DNA from: Marinitenerispora sediminis
Lineage (GTDB): Bacteria > Actinomycetota > Actinomycetes > Streptosporangiales > Streptosporangiaceae
NCBI RefSeq assembly: GCF_003336425.1
Contig: NZ_QEIO01000003.1
Coordinates: 1-64,000 of the forward strand
DNA length: 64,000 bases
Reading direction: 5' to 3'
Shown here: in pieces, positions 1 through 7,037 of the stretch
Layout: each line of letters opens with the position of its first letter
Numbering within the stretch: the first letter of the stretch is position 1
Notes under the pieces: generated by a model
The model's input: the letters and a program-made list of their open reading frames with translations, nothing else
Told to the model about the DNA's origin: nothing
Databases searched by the model: none
Program-made: the position numbers and the translations under genes

Positions 1-2
1 CC

Positions 3-74
3 CCCGCCCCGGACGGCGACCGCGAACCCCCGGCCGTCCTCGCCGGGCTGCTCCTTGACGCCCCCGTGCCCTGA
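3..74 (+). CDS. C-terminal end of an upstream gene (partial)
   Basis: An open frame enters from the left edge and stops with TGA at 72-74, giving a 23-residue tail rich in Pro, Ala and Leu. It uses typical high-GC codons and lies about 105 bases before the small peptide gene, in the same direction, so it may belong to the same locus, for example as another maturation gene. The tail is too short to assign a family. Confidence 0.45.
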   Translation, partial: PAPDGDREPPAVLAGLLLDAPVP

Positions 75-178
75 CCCAGCGCGCGGGCCCGGCGAGAACC
101 GGCGACCAGAAACGGTCAACCGCCCCGGAGCCCCGCCCACGCGGGAATCCCACGGATCGAACAGAAAGGACATCCACC

Positions 179-301
179 ATGCAGCCGAGCCTCGATGACC
201 TGTTCACCGACCCCGAGACCCTGACCGTCCCGGACGACGCCGAGGAGTACACGAAGAAGAACGGCTCCTCCGACATCCCGACCAAGTACGACGAGATGTA
301 G
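179..301 (+). CDS. Small peptide, candidate RiPP precursor (40 aa)
   Basis: A 40-residue ORF starts at ATG 179 behind an AAAGGA ribosome binding site and stops at TAG 299-301. The N-terminal half is acidic (LDDLFTDPETLTVPDDAEE), as in many RiPP leaders. The C-terminal part reads YTKKNGSSDIPTKYDEM and offers Lys, Asp and Glu side chains for macrolactam formation. It lies 66 bases before an asparagine-synthetase-like gene, the enzyme class that forms isopeptide bonds in lasso-type peptides. The usual lasso leader motif (Tyr-x2-Pro-x-Leu) and a Thr two residues before an obvious core Gly are not clear, so lasso identity is not established. It could also be an unrelated small protein. Confidence 0.6.
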   Translation: MQPSLDDLFTDPETLTVPDDAEEYTKKNGSSDIPTKYDEM

Positions 302-367
302 CCACCCCTGCCGCTTCACCTGTGGGGCGGGCGTGTGAGCGTCCGCCCCGCCCCTCTCGGAGGTGCC

Positions 368-1963
368 GTGTTCCGCCTGCGTTCCACCCCGACTGACGAC
401 CCGCCCCACCTGCGCTGGGAGCCCACCGGCCGCTACCGGAGCGGCGCCTCCTGGATCGAGCCGTTCACCCACCCCGTCCTCGAACACGGCGCCATCGTCC
501 GCCGCTCCGACCAGCAGGCGGTCATCGTCAATCGGGAACGCCAGCGCGCCGTCCGCACCTGGTGCCACACCCCAGGACCGCACGTGGTGGATGACGCCGT
601 CTACGAGCAGCGGCTGGCCGAGGTGCGGTCCTGGCCCCTCGCCCACACCCTCGTCCACGTGGATCGCGGCGGCCTGCGTGTGGAGGCGAGCCGGTGGGGT
701 GCCGCCCCGATGCACCTGGCTGAGGTCGACGGTGAACTGCGCGGATCGTGGGACCTACTCGACCTCGCGCCGCTCATCGACACCTGCCGGCTGAACGAGC
801 TGGAAGTGGTGCGGTTCCTCACCTACGCCACGCACTACTCGGCCCAGACCCTGCTCGCCGACGTCATCACGGTGACCGAACGCGCCACCGCCGCCCACGA
901 CGCCCGTGGCCTGCGCATCACCTACCCCGCGCCGGGCCTGCACGCCCAGCCCCGCACGCTCAAGCCCGGCGCCGATCCGGTGGGCTTCTTCGAGCACGCG
1001 CTGGCCGAGGTGGTGCAGCGGTGGGACGTCGACCCTGATGCGGCGGTCGCCGACGTCTCCGGCGGTATGGACTCGGCGAACGTCGCCGTCACGCTCGCCC
1101 AGCTGCACCCCGGCCGCGTGGCCACCGGCGCGATGATGCTTGTCGGCCCCTACCGCGAGCAGCAGGCCCGCCGGCGCCGGGAACTCCTCGCCGACGGGTT
1201 CGCCGAGGATCACCGGTTGGAGATGATCGCGCAGCTGCCGTTCGCGCCGGGCGGGCCGCGCGACCGCGGCGAGCCGTTCGACCCGCAGGAGGGCCCCTAC
1301 GCCGAGGCCCGGAATCTGCTGCTGGACCGCTACGCCGCGGCCGGCAAGCGCGTGGTGTTCACTGGGCTGGGCGGCGACGAGATGATGAAGCTGCGCCGCG
1401 CCGAGGCCGCCGCCCTCGGCCTGGCCGCGCAGGCGCCGCCGCTGCGCGCCACCGAGGACGGGGTGCCGGTCTTCCTTGGGGAGCGGGGACGCGCTCTGCT
1501 GCCGCGCCGCTTCGACGGCCTGGCGCCGATCGGCCCTACCCTGTGGTCGATCCTGGACTGCTTCTCCGCGCTGTACCCGCACTACATGAAGCGCGGACTG
1601 TGGCCGATCAACCCGCTCGCGGCGCCGTCCATCGTGCGGCTGGCGGAGTCGCTGGCCGCGCCGTGGCGCGCCAAGAAGCACCTGCTGCGGGAACGGCTAC
1701 GCCACCGCGGATTCTCCACCGACGTCGTCCACCCGGAGCTGCCGGAGAACTTCCAGCACATCCTCGACCTGGCGATGCGCCGCCACGGCGCCGCACTCCT
1801 GGAACACCTGGTGGATGAGGGGGCGCGGCTGGTCGCCGACGGCTACCTGGACGAGACCGAACTGCGCCGCGCGGCCCGGACGTTCGCCGTGACGGGGCGG
1901 CGGACGTTCGACGTCTACCGGCCCCTCATGCTGGAGATGGCGTTGCGGTCCCTCACCCGCTGA
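368..1963 (+). CDS. Asparagine-synthetase-like amide-forming enzyme, candidate RiPP cyclase
   Basis: A protein of about 531 residues with a C-terminal asparagine synthetase fold. The PP-loop ATP-binding motif SGGMDS is near residue 231 and the conserved GLGGDE motif near residue 332. The enzyme should adenylate a carboxylate and join it to an amine. The N-terminal domain has no Cys at position 2, so glutaminase activity is unlikely; lasso peptide cyclases share this trait. GTG 368 is preferred over the in-frame GTG at 335 because GGAGG (359-363) sits correctly before it. The precursor-like gene just upstream suggests macrolactam formation on that peptide. No leader peptidase or transporter is visible in the window; these could lie to the left. 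Its 3' end overlaps the convergent acetyltransferase gene by 11 bases. Confidence 0.75.
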   Translation: MFRLRSTPTDDPPHLRWEPTGRYRSGASWIEPFTHPVLEHGAIVRRSDQQAVIVNRERQRAVRTWCHTPGPHVVDDAVYEQRLAEVRSWPLAHTLVHVDRGGLRVEASRWGAAPMHLAEVDGELRGSWDLLDLAPLIDTCRLNELEVVRFLTYATHYSAQTLLADVITVTERATAAHDARGLRITYPAPGLHAQPRTLKPGADPVGFFEHALAEVVQRWDVDPDAAVADVSGGMDSANVAVTLAQLHPGRVATGAMMLVGPYREQQARRRRELLADGFAEDHRLEMIAQLPFAPGGPRDRGEPFDPQEGPYAEARNLLLDRYAAAGKRVVFTGLGGDEMMKLRRAEAAALGLAAQAPPLRATEDGVPVFLGERGRALLPRRFDGLAPIGPTLWSILDCFSALYPHYMKRGLWPINPLAAPSIVRLAESLAAPWRAKKHLLRERLRHRGFSTDVVHPELPENFQHILDLAMRRHGAALLEHLVDEGARLVADGYLDETELRRAARTFAVTGRRTFDVYRPLMLEMALRSLTR

Positions 1964-2477
1964 CCGGCGCCACAACGGGCAGACCGGGCTGATACTGGGC
2001 GGGCCGGGTCATGATGTAGCCGGTCCGGCCGCGCCGCTCCACCTCACGCAGCAGCGTCCAGCCCTGCACCTCGCAGTAGTAGCGGGCCAGCCCCGCCTCG
2101 AACGCCCCCCGCCGCACCGCCGTCGCGCCGGTGCGCGCGGCGTGGTCCAACGCCCATCGCGCGATCACGTGCCCCAGCCGCCGGCCGTCGGTGGGAAGCG
2201 TCCAGGTCGAGGCGAGGAACAGCGCGGGCTGCGCCCGCTCGTGCTCGGTGAACGCCCACGCCGGGCTGTCCTCGAACACCGTCGTGCACCCCACGACGGT
2301 GCTGTCCTCCTCCAGCACCCACACCGGGAAGTCCGGATCACCCGCCTGCTCGGCGATGGTCTCCGCAGCGCCGTCGAAGACCCGCATCCCACGGCTACGC
2401 ATCCACCCAGCGCGGGCCTCCACCATCGCCGCGACACCGTCACGGTCACCGGCATCAGCCGGCCGCATCCGAAACAT
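1953..2477 (-). CDS. GNAT family N-acetyltransferase
   Basis: A 174-residue protein with the GNAT layout: an N-terminal strand beginning FRMRPADAGD, the central strand VWVLEEDSTVVGCTTVF, and the acetyl-CoA pyrophosphate loop RRLGHVIA at about residues 99-106. It should transfer an acetyl group from acetyl-CoA to an amine. It is convergent with and overlaps the asparagine-synthetase-like gene. Acetyltransferases occur in albusnodin-type lasso peptide loci, so peptide acetylation is possible, but the opposite orientation means it may be unrelated. The substrate is unknown. Confidence 0.7.
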   Translation of the reverse strand: MFRMRPADAGDRDGVAAMVEARAGWMRSRGMRVFDGAAETIAEQAGDPDFPVWVLEEDSTVVGCTTVFEDSPAWAFTEHERAQPALFLASTWTLPTDGRRLGHVIARWALDHAARTGATAVRRGAFEAGLARYYCEVQGWTLLREVERRGRTGYIMTRPAQYQPGLPVVAPVSG

Positions 2478-2546
2478 CAGCGCCTCCCAGCATGCACGGT
2501 GCCCACCCTATGACGGGCACGCCGACCCGGCCCGGTAATGACGAGA

Positions 2547-2582
2547 ACCGCCCCGCTCACCATCACGGCGAGCGGGGGCGGT
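2547..2582. terminator. GC-rich hairpin
   Basis: ACCGCCCCGCTC pairs with GAGCGGGGGCGGT across an 11-base loop, followed by GTTGTT. It lies between the acetyltransferase start and the remnant of a leftward gene, so it more likely terminated the latter. There is no long T tract. Confidence 0.5.
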
Positions 2583-2587
2583 GTTGT

Positions 2588-2674
2588 TCAGATGGGCATG
2601 CCGAGCAGCAGCCGGGTGGGAGCGCTCGAATCGTGGTCAAATAGCTCCGAATGTGGAGCGACGCATTCTTTGTC
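2588..2674 (-). pseudogene. C-terminal remnant of a peptidoglycan-binding protein gene
   Basis: Read leftward, this stretch ends in APTRLLLGMPI followed by TGA. The truncated peptidoglycan-binding gene at 3478 ends in APARLTLGMPI and TGA, and the DNA matches too (TCAGATGGGCATGCC against TCAGATCGGCATGCC). The frame is open for 28 codons and is blocked upstream by a stop at 2675-2677. It therefore looks like the surviving end of a second copy whose body has been lost. Function is not expected. Confidence 0.55.
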
Positions 2675-2812
2675 TCATCTGAGCGGTTTCCGACAATTTC
2701 CTGCAGCTGCTAACACAGATTGGCCACGGTCGGTCGTTCAGGGGTAACACCGACCACCCAGGAGAAGACCAGAAGAGACGGGAATTCTGGAGTAGCTACG
2801 GAGGTTGCCACA

Positions 2813-3331
2813 ATGGCGTCCAAGTCACCAGCGAAGACGACCAAGCGGATACTGACCACAGCGGCAGCACTCACCACGGTACTCGTGGTCACCCCAGGGA
2901 GCGCGCATGCCTCAGCAGCGCAGGACCCCGCTGGCGCTGGGTTTCGGCTACCCGGGTGTGCCGTGACCTATCTGCCGAATGCGGACAGTACCGCAGGAGC
3001 GGAGTGCCTACAGGCCGAATCTGCCCATGCCCGCGCAGCTTCAGCTGCCGGAGTGACGATCACCCTCTATGAGAACGGGCCATACGGATCGGATGCCATG
3101 CGCAGGGGTGAGGCCTGGAACCTGACGTATTCCGGGTGGTACAAGCTGCCTTTCTTCATGGACAATGAAGCGAGCGCATGGCGCTCTTACTGCACAGAAG
3201 GTCACTTCTTCGACGTCGATCCCTATTCGGGCGGGACCGCTCATTTCCCTGCCCGGTCCTCGGGCAACTTCCCCCGTGGCGGCGTCGGAAACGACCGGCT
3301 CTCGGGGGTCGCGCCCTTCCGGAGCTGCTGA
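2813..3331 (+). CDS. Secreted protein with beta-gamma-crystallin / I36-inhibitor-like pattern
   Basis: A 172-residue protein with a Sec signal peptide: basic N-terminus (KTTKR), a hydrophobic stretch and a likely cleavage after SAHA near residue 33. ATG 2813 is chosen because GGAGG stands 8 bases before it; an upstream in-frame start lacks this. The mature part has repeated blocks in which an aromatic/Gly strand is followed by an Asn/Ser/Trp turn (ITLYENGPYGS, DNEASAWRSYC, GNDRLSGVAPF). This resembles secreted crystallin-fold peptidase inhibitors of actinomycetes. Four Cys remain after the signal. It sits alone between the two LGMPI gene ends, with a strong terminator behind it. The fold is inferred from pattern only. 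Confidence 0.6.
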   Translation: MASKSPAKTTKRILTTAAALTTVLVVTPGSAHASAAQDPAGAGFRLPGCAVTYLPNADSTAGAECLQAESAHARAASAAGVTITLYENGPYGSDAMRRGEAWNLTYSGWYKLPFFMDNEASAWRSYCTEGHFFDVDPYSGGTAHFPARSSGNFPRGGVGNDRLSGVAPFRSC

Positions 3332-3353
3332 GGTCAGAGCGAATCACACGGGC

Positions 3354-3398
3354 GCCGCCGGACTCTTCGCCTGGAAGGGCAAAGTCCGGCGGCTCTTT
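3354..3398 (+). terminator. Rho-independent terminator of the secreted protein gene
   Basis: GCCGCCGGACT (3354-3364) pairs exactly with AGTCCGGCGGC (3383-3393), followed by TCTTT. It starts 23 bases after the stop codon of the secreted protein gene. Confidence 0.75.
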
Positions 3399-3477
3399 AA
3401 GCGCCGATACGTCATTCCAGACAGAGCCTCCCCGGCCCCATTCGGCTTCCTCACTGGGATGCAGTCAGTTAGCTGGT

Positions 3478-3900
3478 TCAGATCGGCATGCCCAGAGTGA
3501 GCCGGGCCGGGGCGGGCGGGGTGGGCGGTTCGGGCCCGGGGTCGATCCACGGGCCGTCGCTGACGGCGACGTGGGAGACGTACAGCGGCGGCCACCGTCG
3601 GCCGAGTTCGTAGTCCATGGCGGCGCGGGTCTCGGGGCCGGGGATGCCGTCCGCCGGTGACAGGCCGCGCGACGTCTGGAACGCGACGACCGCGTTGTAG
3701 GTGGCGTTGCCGAAATCCCCGTCCGCGCCCGCAGGACCCAGCGAGTACCCGAGGTCCAGCAGTTCCAGTTGGAGCGCTCGCACCTCGGCGCCCTGGTCGC
3801 CCCAGTACAGGGTCGGCCGGCGCCGGTACCGGTACCCGGTGAGTTCCACCGTGGCCCCGCCGAGTGCCGCGTTCGACCAGGTGAGGACGCGCGGATCCAC
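3478..3900 (-). CDS. Truncated peptidoglycan-binding domain protein
   Basis: About 140 residues are readable from GTG 3900. The centre is a PG_binding_1 repeat: LYWGDQGAEVRALQLELLD, then DGDFGNATYNAVVAFQ, then DGIPGPETRAAM. Such domains target secreted hydrolases or lysins to the cell wall. The C-terminus is proline-rich and ends LTLGMPI. Upstream of about 3890 the frame continues only as the antisense of an integrase fragment, so the natural N-terminus, probably with a signal peptide or catalytic domain, was lost at that junction. It has no visible promoter and is best read as a broken gene. Confidence 0.55.
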   Translation of the reverse strand: MDPRVLTWSNAALGGATVELTGYRYRRRPTLYWGDQGAEVRALQLELLDLGYSLGPAGADGDFGNATYNAVVAFQTSRGLSPADGIPGPETRAAMDYELGRRWPPLYVSHVAVSDGPWIDPGPEPPTPPAPARLTLGMPI

Positions 3901-4095
3901 GACCTGTGCCACACCGCGGCGACGATCCTGTACGAGGAGGGATCCGACCTGAAGGACATCCAGCCCGCGCTCCGGCACACCCGGTTGCAGACCACGGTGG
4001 AGGTGTACACCCACTTCACGAAGAAGACCCAGCTCCGCACGGCGAACGTGATGGACGGCGCGCTGTCGCGGATGAACCTGGTGGCGTCGAAGTAG
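3886..4095 (+). pseudogene. C-terminal fragment of a tyrosine integrase
   Basis: The last about 69 residues of a phage-type integrase are open to TAG 4093-4095. Catalytic landmarks are visible: HDLCHTAAT (normally HDLRHTAAT; the second Arg is Cys here), LRHTRLQTT (normally LGHxxxxTT) and VEVYTHFT with the Tyr nucleophile. The N-terminal DNA-binding part and first catalytic Arg are missing; the sequence to the left belongs to another gene. It lies 133 bases from the 3' end of tRNA-Arg, the usual place for the integrase of a tRNA-integrated element. It should be inactive. Confidence 0.85.
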
Positions 4096-4187
4096 GCCCC
4101 TCACAGGGACGTTCGGTCCCTCCCGGATCGCCTCGAACTCTCTCGGTTGCTACACCCGTCGCTACACCTGAGAGGGTAAATGACGAA

Positions 4188-4214
4188 GGCGCCTACCTCG
4201 CTGAGGTAAACGCC
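4188..4214. terminator. Imperfect hairpin after the integrase stub
   Basis: GGCGCCTACCTC and GAGGTAAACGCC flank a 3-base loop, with two mismatches. It lies between the integrase stop and tRNA-Arg and could end transcription from either side. Confidence 0.4.
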
Positions 4215-4228
4215 GTGGTCAGAGTGTG

Positions 4229-4301
<73 letters not shown>

Positions 4302-4359
4302 CGATCTTCGGTTGTGGCGCCCGGGAAGACCTTGGGTCTCCCTGGGAACGACTAAGACT

Positions 4360-4697
4360 CTACCACGCTCCCCGGAGCGGATTGCCCGCGTTGTGCGGCC
4401 CGCGGCGCAGTGTGTAGGTGGTTCCCGCGCGGGTCTGCAGTACGAGGGTGGTGGGCGGGGTGAGACGGCTCCGAGGGCGGGGGTCGGTTGGGGCGGTGAT
4501 CGTGAAGGGGGTGCGGAACAGCGGCACTGCGCAGGCGGAGGGTGCCGGTTGCGGGCGGTGTGCACCGTGATGGTCGTTGGTTGACACTCCGTCCAGGTGA
4601 TGTCCACGGTCAGGTCGCCGCGGGCGCGCAGGCCGGTGTCCCACAGGTGGTGGTGCGCATCGACGCGGTGGAGTGCCGCGGGCGGAGTTCCGGTCAT
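4360..4697 (-). pseudogene. Short unrecognised gene broken by a frameshift
   Basis: ATG 4697 has a nearly perfect ribosome binding site (GGAGGTGATCA). The first frame gives coherent residues such as LRARGDLTVDITWT and TECQPTTITVHT, then turns into proline/arginine noise that would run into the tRNA gene. A second frame takes over at about 4530 with VPLFRTPFTITAPT and TTLVLQTRAGTTYTLR and stops at 4360, just before tRNA-Arg. This implies one frameshift in an original protein of about 110 residues. I do not recognise the family. Sequencing error in a C-rich run is an alternative. Confidence 0.45.
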
Positions 4698-4701
4698 TGA
4701 T

Positions 4702-5654
4702 CACCTCCGGTTTTCGGATGTGCGGGCCGGGCGGGAGTGTCGGCGGCCGGGGGCGGACGGACGGCAACCGGCGTTTCCTGGTCGGCGAGGGGGAACGGGC
4801 CGGAGGCGGACGGGAACGGGGGCGGCCTGCGCGTCATCCGGCTCCTCGCGGAGGATCGGTACCGAGGGGGACCGGGAGCGGCGGGACGGGCCGGCCGCTC
4901 CGGGACGGTCGGGCGATCTGCTCGGCCCCTATCCCGCGGGTCGACCGACCACCAGACGCCCGGGTGACTCGCGGCTCGTCGGGGCTCGGTGGTCGGAGTG
5001 GGCAGAGTGGTCGGACCACGTCCGCCGGTCTTCGAGCGAGTGAAGTGGACGCCGCAGGCCGCGGCTCGCCGATCTTCCCATGCACCTGGGGCCACGCCGC
5101 CGCAGGCCGGGCGTGTCGCGGACCGCCGTCCAACGGAGCCCGGGCCACCCGACGAGGGACGTCCCCAGGCCGCTCGGTTTTCCACAGGCTGGGGATACCC
5201 CTTGGCGGAGACCGGTTGCGGCCGCGCCGCGGTCGCCGACCGGGCCGGCAGCCACCGCAGGGCGTACGGGACGGAGCACGTCGGCACCGGCGCGCCCGCG
5301 GTCCCCGTCCGGGCGGCCCCGGACCCGCTCCCCGGACACCGCAGCGGCCCGCGCTCCCCTGCGGCCCTTGACACGAGGCTGCCCGGAACGTACTAGTGGT
5401 CAGACCAATCCGTTCGGTAGCGGACCCCGCACCCCCTCCCTCGCTGCACCTCGATCCCGCGTCCGCGCACCCGAGACGACGTCCGTCCGGCCCACCACGG
5501 CGTGAAACGGCCCTGCCAGCCGAGGTGGTGAGAGATTCCGAGCGTCGGGCGGGCGGCGTGGGAGGAGCGGACGCGGGACCTGCCGCGGGCCCGGATCGTG
5601 TCCTCCCGGATAGTCGCGACCTCCGGCGGGCGGCAGCCGCCGCGAGCACCCGGG
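4702..5654. other. Long stretch without a convincing gene
   Basis: About 950 bases of very GC-rich sequence. Open frames exist on both strands, but they are Arg/Pro/Gly-rich, lack ribosome binding sites and overlap one another, which is normal for random GC-rich DNA. The only clear signal is the promoter/palindrome at 5368-5407. It may be eroded sequence next to the integration site. Confidence 0.5.
5368..5407 (+). promoter_or_regulatory. Sigma70-type promoter with GntR-like palindrome
   Basis: TTGACA (5368-5373), a 17-base spacer and TACTAG (5391-5396) form a plausible promoter. TGGTCAGACCA (5397-5407), an inverted repeat of the TGGTC/GACCA kind used by many GntR-family regulators, follows immediately. 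No intact rightward gene starts downstream, so the controlled gene may have been lost. Confidence 0.45.
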
Positions 5655-6545
5655 TCACCTGCGGCGGTCGCCGTGCGCGCGGGCCGTCAACTTGTCGGCG
5701 AGGAGTCGCGCGGTGACCTGGTCGAGGCGCCGGGCCGCGGAGGGCTCCAGTGTCTTCAGCCCCAGGGGCACCAGCCGAGCACGGTCCACCGCCGTGAGGG
5801 AGGCGGTGGGAGGTGATTCGATGAAGCCATGGATCGGCGCGATCGCTCGTTCCACCGGCTGAGCCGCGATCGCGGCAAGCACCTTGAGGGTGAATCGGGC
5901 CGGTGGGCTGACGTGCTCCCTCGCGGCGGCACCGCTTCGGGTGAACCCGGGATGGTAGAGCACGTACGGTACCTGGTCGCCGTGCCGTTCCGCCATGGCG
6001 ACCCCGAGCAGATCATTGGCCCGCCCCGCCTGGAGTTGTGCGGCCACGACGCGATACCGGTCGCGCAGTTGAAGGTCGTCCCAGTGGATCTGCCCGGCGG
6101 TCGCTCCGACGCCCGCGACGTTGACGATCACCGGTCCGGGGGCCTGCGACAGGAGGGGCATCAGCCCGTGGCCCAGGATGTACCGGCTGAGGTAGTACAG
6201 CGCGAACGTCGACTCGAAGCCGTCGACGGTCTCGACGCGTTTCGGAGACGGCCGGTTGGCCCCCAGCACCAGGGCGTCGATGCTTCCGTGCCGGCCGACG
6301 TGGTCGAGCACCGCCTGGTTCCCGGCGATCGTGCTGAGGTCGGCCCGCACGAACTCGATCCGACCCTCCAGGCCAAGCTCCGCGGCGTCGCTGAGGAGGC
6401 GGTCCCCTCTCGCCTGGCTGCTGCCGATGGCGATCGCGTGGTCACCTCGCGCTGCGCGTCCAAGCGCGAGGGCGCGGCCCATGCCGTCGCTGCCCCCGGT
6501 GATCACGACTGTCCGGCCGGTCCGGTCGGCATGCCGGTTGACCAT
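5655..6545 (-). CDS. Short-chain dehydrogenase/reductase with altered active site
   Basis: A 296-residue SDR-fold protein. The nucleotide-binding motif TGGSDGMG follows the first strand (VVITGGSDGMG), and FVRADLS marks the adenine-binding region. The catalytic Tyr-x3-Lys is not clear: the matching segment reads AAQLQAGRAND, with Gln and Arg in place of Tyr and Lys. It may be a non-classical reductase or a binding protein. ATG 6545 is used because AGGAGG sits 6 bases before it; an upstream in-frame ATG at 6584 has none. It is divergent from an HxlR regulator, and a palindromic region lies between them, so HxlR-controlled redox expression is likely. Confidence 0.75.
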   Translation of the reverse strand: MVNRHADRTGRTVVITGGSDGMGRALALGRAARGDHAIAIGSSQARGDRLLSDAAELGLEGRIEFVRADLSTIAGNQAVLDHVGRHGSIDALVLGANRPSPKRVETVDGFESTFALYYLSRYILGHGLMPLLSQAPGPVIVNVAGVGATAGQIHWDDLQLRDRYRVVAAQLQAGRANDLLGVAMAERHGDQVPYVLYHPGFTRSGAAAREHVSPPARFTLKVLAAIAAQPVERAIAPIHGFIESPPTASLTAVDRARLVPLGLKTLEPSAARRLDQVTARLLADKLTARAHGDRRR

Positions 6546-6556
6546 CAGGACCTCCT

Positions 6557-6592
6557 GGTTACCTTTGGTAAGTAGCACCATCATCGGTAACC
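6557..6592. promoter_or_regulatory. Palindromic operator region between SDR and HxlR genes
   Basis: GGTTACC (6557-6563) and GGTAACC (6586-6592) are inverted copies, and TACCTTTGGTA (6560-6570) is a second inverted repeat inside. The only regulator nearby is the divergent HxlR protein, so this is its most likely binding region. Confidence 0.5.
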
Positions 6593-6620
6593 GTCTGGAG
6601 TTCCGAAAGAAGGCAGTTTG

Positions 6621-7037
6621 ATGTCAGCAGCGAACACCGGTGTTCCCTCCCCACTCGACACCGCGCTGCCGAGTCCGGTGCCGAGTGAGGAGCACGAACG
6701 GTGTCCGGTGGCCGGCGTGCTGCGGCGCATCGGCGACAAGTGGACGGTGCTGGTGATCGTGTTGCTCGGCCAGCGGCCGCATCGATTCAATGAACTGCAC
6801 CGCGGCATCGAAGGGATCAGTCAGCGGATGCTGACACGCACCCTGCGCGGCCTCGAAGAGGACGGCCTGGTCAACCGGGAGGTGTTCGCGACGGTGCCGC
6901 CCAGCGTGCGGTACAGCCTCACCCCGCTGGGCCGCAGCCTCCTGAGTCCCCTGTCGGCGCTCGCCACCTGGGCCGTCGAGAACCAGTCGGCGATTGCCGC
7001 GAGCCGGCGCGCCGGTAGTGTCCGGGCCGGCGGCTAG
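6621..7037 (+). CDS. HxlR family transcriptional regulator
   Basis: A 138-residue winged-helix protein with HxlR hallmarks: CPVAGVLRRIGDKWTVLVI with the N-terminal Cys, RFNELHRGIEGISQRML in the recognition helix region, and LEEDGLVNREVFATVPPSVR with YSLTPLGRSL in the wing. These regulators bind as dimers and often sense electrophiles or redox changes through the Cys. ATG 6621 follows AAAGAAGG. It is divergent from the SDR gene, its likely target, and its stop overlaps the stop of the LysR gene by 3 bases. Confidence 0.85.
   Translation: MSAANTGVPSPLDTALPSPVPSEEHERCPVAGVLRRIGDKWTVLVIVLLGQRPHRFNELHRGIEGISQRMLTRTLRGLEEDGLVNREVFATVPPSVRYSLTPLGRSLLSPLSALATWAVENQSAIAASRRAGSVRAGG

Noticed and set aside
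179-301. Calling the small peptide a definite lasso peptide precursor
   Set aside because: The leader lacks the Tyr-x2-Pro-x-Leu motif and a clear Thr two residues before a core Gly; no leader protease is visible.
3901-4104. Extending the peptidoglycan-binding gene leftward-reading frame to a start at 4104
   Set aside because: That part is exactly the antisense of the integrase fragment and has no protein-like composition.
4834-5658. Arg/Pro-rich open frames on both strands in the empty 4.7-5.6 kb stretch
   Set aside because: No ribosome binding site, no domain, and composition expected from random GC-rich DNA.
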